Assembly: GCF_947253225.1 (NCBI RefSeq)
Contig: NZ_CAMXYR010000046.1
Span: 1 to 12,309 of the forward strand
Direction of reading: 5' to 3'
Source: an uncultured Anaerococcus sp.
GTDB lineage: Bacteria; Bacillota; Clostridia; Tissierellales; Peptoniphilaceae
Length of the DNA: 12,309 nucleotides
The translations under genes were made by a program, and so were the position numbers. The notes beneath the pieces were generated by a model. The model saw only the letters and a list, made by a program, of their open reading frames with translations, had not been told where the DNA came from and did no database searches. How positions within the stretch are numbered: the first letter of the stretch is position 1; each line of letters starts with the position of its first letter. Shown in pieces: positions 7,228 to 12,309 of this stretch.

Positions 7228-7656
7228 TTATTCTTCCACATCATAAATATGGCCACAGTAGGCACACTTGTAAGTTTTCTCTTTCTCATCAATTAAGATA
7301 AACTCACTTTCTACATCCCTCTCACTAGTCGAAATACATTTAGGATTTTGACATTTCAGAAATCCTCTTACAGTTTTTGGTAGACTCAAACTTAGCTTAT
7401 CAACAACTTTTTCATCCTTTATGATATTTATAGTTGCACTTGGATCGATTATAGAAACTATATCTAAGTTTATGTCGATATTATTAGCAATTTTTAAGAT
7501 ATCTTTCTTGCCGTGTAAGGTTGATTTTGCATTTAGGATAATAGCAACTTCGTCTTCGATTTCACTAAGGTGAAGTTTTTCAAAAATTTCCATCCCATGG
7601 TTTGGTCTAATATGATCTATTACAATTCCATCTTTAATACTAGTTATTTCTATCAT
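7228..7656 (-). CDS. pyrI: Aspartate carbamoyltransferase regulatory chain
   Basis: PyrI binds nucleotides and joins catalytic trimers into the allosteric ATCase holoenzyme, which in E. coli is inhibited by CTP and activated by ATP. The 142-residue protein has both domains. The N-terminal domain keeps counterparts of E. coli nucleotide-site residues: Asp14-His15 (IDHI), Lys51 and Lys55 (KDILK) and Lys87 (VVDK). The C-terminal domain has the four zinc ligands Cys102, Cys107, Cys131 and Cys134 (CxxxxC...CxxC). Feedback control is therefore probably intact. The start overlaps the pyrB 3' end by 17 nt, and its GGAGG Shine-Dalgarno sits inside pyrB, 6 nt before the ATG. Residue equivalences were aligned by eye. 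Confidence 0.96.
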   Translation of the reverse strand: MIEITSIKDGIVIDHIRPNHGMEIFEKLHLSEIEDEVAIILNAKSTLHGKKDILKIANNIDINLDIVSIIDPSATINIIKDEKVVDKLSLSLPKTVRGFLKCQNPKCISTSERDVESEFILIDEKEKTYKCAYCGHIYDVEE

Positions 7657-8578
7657 TATTTGCCTCCAAAAGTTTTAAAATAAGCGCCATTCTAACATAC
7701 ATACCAAATTTTACTTGCTTAAAATAAACTGCCCTTGGATCATCATCTACTTCTGTAGCAATCTCAGTTACCCTTGGAAGTGGGTGCAAGATTATACAAT
7801 CATCCTTGGCAGTTTTCAATTTATCTTTATCCAATAAATAAGAATCCTTTAGCCTTGTATATTGGGCTTGGGAGAAAAATCTCTCTTTTTGGATTCTTGT
7901 CATATATAAAATATCTAATTGGTCAATTACATCATCTAAACTTCTAACTTCTTCATAATTATTGTTTCCATCTGCAAATACTTCTTTCTTAACATATTCT
8001 GGTAATTTGAGTTCTTCAGGAGAGATTAGAATAAATTTGTTATCAGGAAACAAACTCATAACCTTTAATAGAGAGTGAACAGTCCTACCATATTTGAGGT
8101 CACCACATAAGCCAATAACATGGCCAGATAAGTCATTTTTGTAATTTGAAATAGTTAGGATATCCGTTAGTGTCTGAGTTGGATGTTGATGTCCTCCATC
8201 TCCAGCATTTATTATCGGACAGTCAGCAGTTTTACTTGCAAGATAGGCTGCGCCTTCTTGAGGGTGACGCATGGCGATAATGTCAGCGTATTGGCTTACA
8301 GTTCTGACTGTATCAGAAAGGCTTTCTCCCTTTGTTGATGAAGATACATTTGCATCAGAAAATCCTACAACAGATCCACCTAGTCTTAGCATAGCAGACT
8401 CGAATGATAGTCTAGTCCTAGTTGATGGCTCAAAAAAAAGAGTCCCTAAAATTTTTCCATCAGCACAATGAGAAAAATCATCAGGACTCTTATAAATAGA
8501 ATTACCTAATTCAATTATTTCCAATAAATCATCTTTACTTAAATCGTACGAATTTAATAAATTTTTTATAGATATCAT
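7640..8578 (-). CDS. pyrB: Aspartate carbamoyltransferase catalytic subunit
   Basis: PyrB joins carbamoyl phosphate to aspartate, the committed step of UMP synthesis. The 312 residues have the carbamoyl phosphate loop STRTR at 52-56, Lys83 in the SSSTKGES loop, Arg104 (MRHP), His132 (HQHPTQ), Arg165 (YGRTVHS), TRIQKERF near 230 and HPLPRV near 280. These match the known active-site positions of E. coli ATCase. It is the first gene of the pyr operon, with AAGGAG 6 nt before the ATG and a consensus promoter at 8602-8629. The predicted leader is only about 17 nt, so neither a PyrR-binding attenuator nor an E. coli-type leader peptide fits. Its partner pyrI follows with a 17-nt overlap. Confidence 0.97.
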   Translation of the reverse strand: MISIKNLLNSYDLSKDDLLEIIELGNSIYKSPDDFSHCADGKILGTLFFEPSTRTRLSFESAMLRLGGSVVGFSDANVSSSTKGESLSDTVRTVSQYADIIAMRHPQEGAAYLASKTADCPIINAGDGGHQHPTQTLTDILTISNYKNDLSGHVIGLCGDLKYGRTVHSLLKVMSLFPDNKFILISPEELKLPEYVKKEVFADGNNNYEEVRSLDDVIDQLDILYMTRIQKERFFSQAQYTRLKDSYLLDKDKLKTAKDDCIILHPLPRVTEIATEVDDDPRAVYFKQVKFGMYVRMALILKLLEANNDRNN

Positions 8579-8601
8579 CGTTTACTCCTTAATTTTTTCA
8601 T

Positions 8602-8629
8602 ATTATATCACGAAATAAACGAAAGTCAA
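8602..8629 (-). promoter_or_regulatory. Promoter of the pyr operon
   Basis: On the minus strand, TTGACT (8629-8624, five of six consensus bases) and a perfect TATAAT (8607-8602) are 16 bp apart. Transcription should start near 8595. The spacer holds a 6-bp direct repeat: ACGAAA on the plus strand occurs at 8610-8615 and 8619-8624, a 9-bp step, which might be a repressor or activator site. The -35 box lies only 8 bp beyond the stop codon of the CYTH gene. No terminator separates the two, so the upstream operon may also read into pyr. Confidence 0.8.
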
Positions 8630-8636
8630 AATTTTT

Positions 8637-9167
8637 TTACAAATCTTCTCTAAGTTCAGTTATAGACTTATTTGTAACATTAGCCTTATCAATAGCTAAA
8701 TCGGTAATTATTTCATCAATCTTTGATTGATTAGTAAATTCTATCTCCATATATGGGTTTGGATATGTTTCTTTATCCCATATGTCGATATCAAATCTTT
8801 GGTTTTTGTATCTATAAGAAATTCTTTCTTTTTCACCTTTGTATTCAAGCTCAATTCCCATATGTTCAAGTATTCTCGTCATCATAGTTACAGAATCAAT
8901 ATGGGTTGTATATTCGTTATTTATTCTAACATCAGAAGATGTTTTAACCTCCTTAAAGGTAAGCTCTATCTCTTTGTCATCAGTATCCTTGAAGGTTGTC
9001 TCCCTAATTCTTAAATAACCATCCGAAAATTTACCTTCTCCTTGAGGGATAAAGGTGTAATTTTTTTGAAATTCATGGTTTATTTTCTCAGCCCCTAAGC
9101 TTTCTAGCTTTGCAACCATTTCCTCAATATTAATGTTTAAAACTTTTACTTCAATTTCTCTTTGCAT
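8637..9167 (-). CDS. CYTH-domain protein (CyaB / triphosphate tunnel metalloenzyme-like)
   Basis: This is a 176-residue CYTH protein, a family whose eight-stranded tunnel binds triphosphates and divalent metal. Members include class IV adenylate cyclases, thiamine triphosphatases and inorganic triphosphatases. The ExExK signature is at the N terminus (Glu4, Glu6, Lys8). The later strands carry the usual charged residues: YLRIR, IELTFKE, ISYRY, FDIDIW and YMEIEF. The start is the ATG at 9167, because ExExK must be near the N terminus and GAGGA lies 7 nt upstream; the frame opening at 9215 would add 16 unrelated residues inside the previous gene. The start shares one base with the metallophosphoesterase stop (TAATG). 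The exact substrate cannot be told; a triphosphatase seems more likely than a cyclase, by inference only. Confidence 0.88.
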   Translation of the reverse strand: MQREIEVKVLNINIEEMVAKLESLGAEKINHEFQKNYTFIPQGEGKFSDGYLRIRETTFKDTDDKEIELTFKEVKTSSDVRINNEYTTHIDSVTMMTRILEHMGIELEYKGEKERISYRYKNQRFDIDIWDKETYPNPYMEIEFTNQSKIDEIITDLAIDKANVTNKSITELREDL

Positions 9168-9844
9168 TATACAATCCTCACTGGCATGAAATCTATATAG
9201 TCTCCTGCTACGCAAAAAACATCAATGCCATCAACTTTCCCTTCTTTGATTAACTTGTGTCCTACTCCATGAAGGTGCCCATAAATCACCTTTCTCGCCT
9301 CATACTTTTTGCATAAGTCAAAAAATTCATTGAAAGAACCATCCACATTCAAAGGTGGATAATGAAGAAGGACTATTTTCTTTTCATTTCTACTTTCCTT
9401 AAAGGAATTTTCAAGCCTTATCAACTCTCTATTAAATATTTTTTCATCATGTGAATCAAAATCCTTTGCATCTCTTGGTATCCGTCCACGAGTCCCACAA
9501 ATATCGTAATCATCAACAACAAAATGATTATTCTGCAAGTAACTTAAAGACTCAAACTTTAAATCATCAAGTTTTTTGAGAGAAGACCGCCAATAATCGT
9601 GATTTCCCTTCATAAGGATTTTTTTGCCCTTTAGGCCATCAATCCTAGCCAAATCAACCCTAGCATTTGCTATATCCATTGCCCAGGAAATATCACCTGG
9701 TATAAGGACTGTGTCATCATCAGTAATTAGACTTTCCCAATTAGTGAAAATCCTCTCCTGGTAATTAGCCCACCCTTCCCCAAAAACTTCCATGGATTTT
9801 GCTTCTGTATAATCAAGATGCAAATCTGCAATTGCATATATCAT
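9167..9844 (-). CDS. Small calcineurin-like metallophosphoesterase
   Basis: This is a 225-residue single-domain phosphoesterase with the full two-metal motif set: DLH (Asp7, His9), GD (Gly50-Asp51), GNHDYW (80-85), His161 in LLHYPPL, and GHLHG (189-193). It has no signal peptide or membrane segment, so it should be cytoplasmic. It resembles the uncharacterised clostridial predicted phosphohydrolases of about 230 residues (COG1768 type, from memory). It starts with an ATGA overlap at the end of the YhaN-like gene, GGAGG lies just upstream in that gene, and it shares one base with the start of the CYTH gene. The substrate is unknown. Its operon suggests a link to nucleic-acid or nucleotide phosphate metabolism, which is inference. 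Confidence 0.88.
   Translation of the reverse strand: MIYAIADLHLDYTEAKSMEVFGEGWANYQERIFTNWESLITDDDTVLIPGDISWAMDIANARVDLARIDGLKGKKILMKGNHDYWRSSLKKLDDLKFESLSYLQNNHFVVDDYDICGTRGRIPRDAKDFDSHDEKIFNRELIRLENSFKESRNEKKIVLLHYPPLNVDGSFNEFFDLCKKYEARKVIYGHLHGVGHKLIKEGKVDGIDVFCVAGDYIDFMPVRIV
9175..9179 (-). promoter_or_regulatory. Ribosome binding site that fixes the CYTH start
   Basis: GAGGA on the minus strand, 7 nt before the ATG at 9167-9165, inside the last codons of the metallophosphoesterase gene. It supports the inner start over the one at 9215. Confidence 0.7.
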
Positions 9845-11694
9845 ACATCCTCCATATTTATATAATTTATTTCAATGCCTTCAGACTTAAAGATTTCTTC
9901 TTCCCTAGTATGGCAAGAGAAATATAGAACTTGTCTTTGACAAGACGCATCCAACAAGAAGAAAAGTGCATTTCTCAACCTTTCCATATCATAGTTGATA
10001 AAAGCATCATCATAGACAATAAAAATATTAGAAAAAACTTCCTCATTTAAGGATAGCTTTAAGGCAAAGGAGACTTGATCCATAAAACCAGTTGAAACTT
10101 GGTCAAGGGTCAATTTATAGCCCTCCTTGGTTATAATATTCGGGGAAAGATTCTTGTCAAAACTAATAGATTCGTAGGAATTTTTGCTAATTTCCTTAAC
10201 AATGTCATTTATTCTAATGTTTAATTTAGAGAAATCCCCCCTATTTTCATCCATAAGTTTTTTGATTGTCTTTTGAGCAAGTTTAATTGCCTTCTTCTTC
10301 TTAGTTATTTCTTCCAGTTTTTTTTCAAGATACTTCAACCTATCTACAAGGTCGACTTCATCCTTAATTTTTTCATCAATATTAACCAAAGACTTTTCAT
10401 CCCTTTGAATTTCTTTAGAAATTTTATTAATCTTATCCAATAAATCTTCTAAATCTTGCTCACTTTTCTCAAAGTTGTAATTTTCGAAGTCAAAATCTCC
10501 TACATCAATAAGACCTGCATCATTTATATCTTGCTTTTTTAGAATGGCTAAGACTTCTTCTATTTTTTCCTTTTCTTTGATTAAATTTTTATATTTTAAA
10601 TATCTTGACTTCTTTTTATTATACTTATTAAGCTCATCTAAGCCAAATTCACTTGACCTATCCATTGAAAGTGCAAAAAACACTATCACCATAAGTGCAC
10701 TTACAATAAAAAACTTTTTGTTGGCAAAAATTCCCAAAATAAGACTTGCTAAAAACAAAGCAAAAATAAAATACTGGGCTAGCGATGAATCATTTTTTCT
10801 ATAAAGGTCTATTTGACTCTCAAGTTCAGATAAATAATCATCATCAAGTCCCTTAACATCGTCAAATTCAGACATATTTTCATTGATTTTATAAAGTTCA
10901 TCAGACCATTTCTTGTAGTCCCTATAATTAGATGTAGCCCTATAGTTCTTAAATGAATCATTTACCTTTTTTAATTTCTTGTAATTTTCATTTACCTTAG
11001 ATAATTCTTCTCTATTTCTATCCAATCTTCTAAAATCAGTCCTATAAGTATTTTTAAGAAGCTTAATCTCGTAAAGTCTTTCCTTAATTTCGTTTATTTC
11101 ATTTTTTATTTTAAGAAATGGCTTAGTATAAGCTCTTGAACTACCTAATCTTGTATATTCATTTTCAAGTAAGCCTAGAGCTTTATTTGTGGAAAAGTTG
11201 TAATCTATATCATGGTTGGCAAGTTTTTCTAATAACTTATTATTAGCTCTACTATCAGCTTTTTGGCTTTGAAAACTTGCAAGATAGTTTTTATAAATAT
11301 CATAGTCTATCCCCAATAGAAATTCTCCGGGATAGTTCAAATTTGTAGGCTTACTAGAAATTTCGGAATTATTTTCTAAATCTATTATCTTGTAAGAACC
11401 ATCATCAAAGTTCCTATACACTTTAAATTCTTTACCATCTTTTGAAAATATCCCAGAGCCAGCATATTTATAGGAGGAAATGGGTCTGTAGGCATTTTTT
11501 TTGTAAGAGAAAGACCTTTTTTTCTTACCTTCATCAAAACCATACAAGAGCCCCTCCACAAAACTCGCCAGAGTGGACTTTCCTGTTTCATTTTTCCCAA
11601 AAATCAAATTGAAATCCTCTGAAAATGTGAGCTTCTTATTTTCAAATTTACCAAAAGATATTAGGTCCAATTCCTTAATAAAAAGTTTAGTCAT
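9841..11694 (-). CDS. YhaN/SbcC-like AAA (ABC-type) ATPase with central membrane hairpin
   Basis: This 617-residue protein is built like an SMC/Rad50 ATPase. The N-terminal half-site has the P-loop GKNETGKST (33-41) and a Q-loop region near FQSQ (141-144). Charged, probably coiled-coil arms follow (about 190-300 and 355-490). The C-terminal half-site has an STGFMDQ signature (535-541), a Walker B strand IFIVYDDA (557-564) and a switch His595. Between the arms are two hydrophobic segments (about 305-323 and 327-344) separated by a short NKK turn, where Rad50/SbcC has its zinc hook. No CxxC hook is present. Bacillus YhaN is considerably longer (over 900 residues, from memory), so this is a compact form. 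It follows the YhaO-like subunit with an 8-nt overlap and probably forms a nuclease complex with it. Confidence 0.85.
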   Translation of the reverse strand: MTKLFIKELDLISFGKFENKKLTFSEDFNLIFGKNETGKSTLASFVEGLLYGFDEGKKKRSFSYKKNAYRPISSYKYAGSGIFSKDGKEFKVYRNFDDGSYKIIDLENNSEISSKPTNLNYPGEFLLGIDYDIYKNYLASFQSQKADSRANNKLLEKLANHDIDYNFSTNKALGLLENEYTRLGSSRAYTKPFLKIKNEINEIKERLYEIKLLKNTYRTDFRRLDRNREELSKVNENYKKLKKVNDSFKNYRATSNYRDYKKWSDELYKINENMSEFDDVKGLDDDYLSELESQIDLYRKNDSSLAQYFIFALFLASLILGIFANKKFFIVSALMVIVFFALSMDRSSEFGLDELNKYNKKKSRYLKYKNLIKEKEKIEEVLAILKKQDINDAGLIDVGDFDFENYNFEKSEQDLEDLLDKINKISKEIQRDEKSLVNIDEKIKDEVDLVDRLKYLEKKLEEITKKKKAIKLAQKTIKKLMDENRGDFSKLNIRINDIVKEISKNSYESISFDKNLSPNIITKEGYKLTLDQVSTGFMDQVSFALKLSLNEEVFSNIFIVYDDAFINYDMERLRNALFFLLDASCQRQVLYFSCHTREEEIFKSEGIEINYINMEDV

Positions 11695-12260
11695 CCCTGC
11701 TCCTCAAAATAGCCTCAAGTCCAATCCTTCTAGCAAGTAGGCTTTCTTCATCATCTTTTCCTAAAAATTTATCAGCATACATAGACAGTAGAGAATTTGG
11801 AAAAAGACTTACTAACTTATCAAGGTTTACATCCTCTACAAGGCTAACTTCAACATAACTTGCATCAATTGACCTTTTGATTAACTTTTTGTCAATATTT
11901 TTAATTGTCAAAACCTTAATTCTTACAAAATTATCCTTATCCAGACGCAAACTTCTATTTACATACTCAATCAAATCTTCCTCATTCTCAAAATCCTCTA
12001 AGTTTATTTTAAAATCATAAAATTTTAAAGATGAAGAGTCAATAAAGGTTATTTTGCCATCATCATATCTCAAATATCCATAGTCGTAGACATCAGAAAA
12101 ATCGTGAGGTTCAAGACTTCCTGAATAATAAATATTAGCATATTTAGCCTTCTTATGGATATGACCCATAGCTATATAATCAAAACTATCTATATTTTCA
12201 TCCATAGACGAAAGGTTAAAGTAATTAGATGTAGGTCTATCAACATCCCCATGTATTAGC
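11687..12260 (-). CDS. YhaO/SbcD-like DNA repair exonuclease subunit, C-terminal part (5' partial)
   Basis: These 190 genomic residues are the C-terminal half of a metallophosphoesterase-type nuclease; full SbcD/YhaO proteins are about 380-420 residues. They open with IHGDV, then MGHIHKK, the last metal-binding motif, and YYSGSLEPHDFSD, which is the family's characteristic strand after that motif. A C-terminal capping region that would contact the ATPase partner follows. The DxH, GDxxD and GNHD motifs lie upstream and are lost with the contig end. An apparent start at 12289 gives MGSEMCIRDR, but those residues are adapter sequence, so the real protein continues beyond 12260. The gene overlaps the YhaN-like ATPase by 8 nt, the usual nuclease/ATPase pairing. 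The family call is solid; whether it processes DNA ends as SbcCD does is inferred. Confidence 0.85.
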
Positions 12261-12309
12261 CTGTCTCTTATACACATCTCCGAGCCCACGAGACTATTGC
12301 GCTCATCTC
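12261..12309. other. Sequencing adapter (Tn5 mosaic end, Nextera read 2, index); not genomic
   Basis: Bases 12261-12279 are the 19-bp Tn5 mosaic end (CTGTCTCTTATACACATCT). Bases 12280-12294 (CCGAGCCCACGAGAC) complete the Nextera read-2 adapter. Bases 12295-12304 (TATTGCGCTC) look like a 10-nt library index, and ATCTC at 12305-12309 is the start of the P7 side. The order and spacing match a library read running past its insert, so this is untrimmed adapter at a contig end. It is not evidence of a Tn5 insertion. Confidence 0.98.

Noticed and set aside
9168..9215. Extended CYTH start at 9215
   Set aside because: It would add 16 residues overlapping the metallophosphoesterase; the ExExK motif and the GAGGA site fit the ATG at 9167.
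12261..12279. Tn5 transposon end as a sign of a mobile element
   Set aside because: It is followed directly by read-2 adapter, index and P7 bases, so it comes from library preparation.
12261..12289. Start of the YhaO-like protein at 12289 with the N terminus MGSEMCIRDR
   Set aside because: These codons are the reverse complement of the Nextera adapter and Tn5 mosaic end. The genomic frame begins at 12260 or before.

Overview
This is an AT-rich window (roughly one third G+C by eye) with strong AAGGAG-type ribosome binding sites, tight operons and Firmicute-type gene families. PyrBI-type aspartate transcarbamoylase sits in one operon with NAD-linked PyrK/PyrD(1B), and there is a YhaN/YhaO-type nuclease pair. 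I infer a low-GC, anaerobic Gram-positive bacterium of the Clostridia/Tissierellia kind, possibly Anaerococcus- or Peptoniphilus-like. The genus is a guess from general resemblance, not a search result.

Layout: the left edge (2-397, + strand) is the C-terminal ATPase end of a sensor histidine kinase cut by the window. It converges on a long minus-strand block. A long interrupted hairpin (427-498) separates the two. From left to right, but transcribed right to left, the minus strand carries: a branching-enzyme (GlgB)-like protein whose catalytic motifs all appear to be lost (518-2182); a secreted or lipoprotein glucosaminidase with its own promoter and terminator (2236-2940); the seven-gene de novo pyrimidine operon pyrB-I-C-F-K-D-E (8578 down to 3000) behind a consensus promoter at 8602-8629; and an upstream operon for a YhaO-like nuclease subunit (partial), a YhaN/SbcC-like ATPase, a small metallophosphoesterase and a CYTH-domain protein (12260 down to 8637).

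The pyr genes together take carbamoyl phosphate and aspartate to UMP: PyrB/PyrI make carbamoyl aspartate, PyrC closes the ring, PyrD/PyrK oxidise dihydroorotate, PyrE adds PRPP and PyrF decarboxylates OMP. Carbamoyl phosphate synthetase and pyrR are not in the window. The predicted leader is only about 17 nt, too short for a PyrR-type attenuator, so control is probably at the promoter and through the allosteric PyrI subunit, whose nucleotide-site residues look intact. Most genes in both operons overlap or abut, which points to translational coupling.

The last 49 bases (12261-12309) are not genomic. They are the Tn5 mosaic end, Nextera read-2 adapter, a probable 10-nt index and the first bases of the P7 side. 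Biology ends at 12260. I see no CRISPR array, tRNA, rRNA, insertion sequence or phage gene. The least ordinary biological item is the apparently catalytically dead GlgB-like protein.
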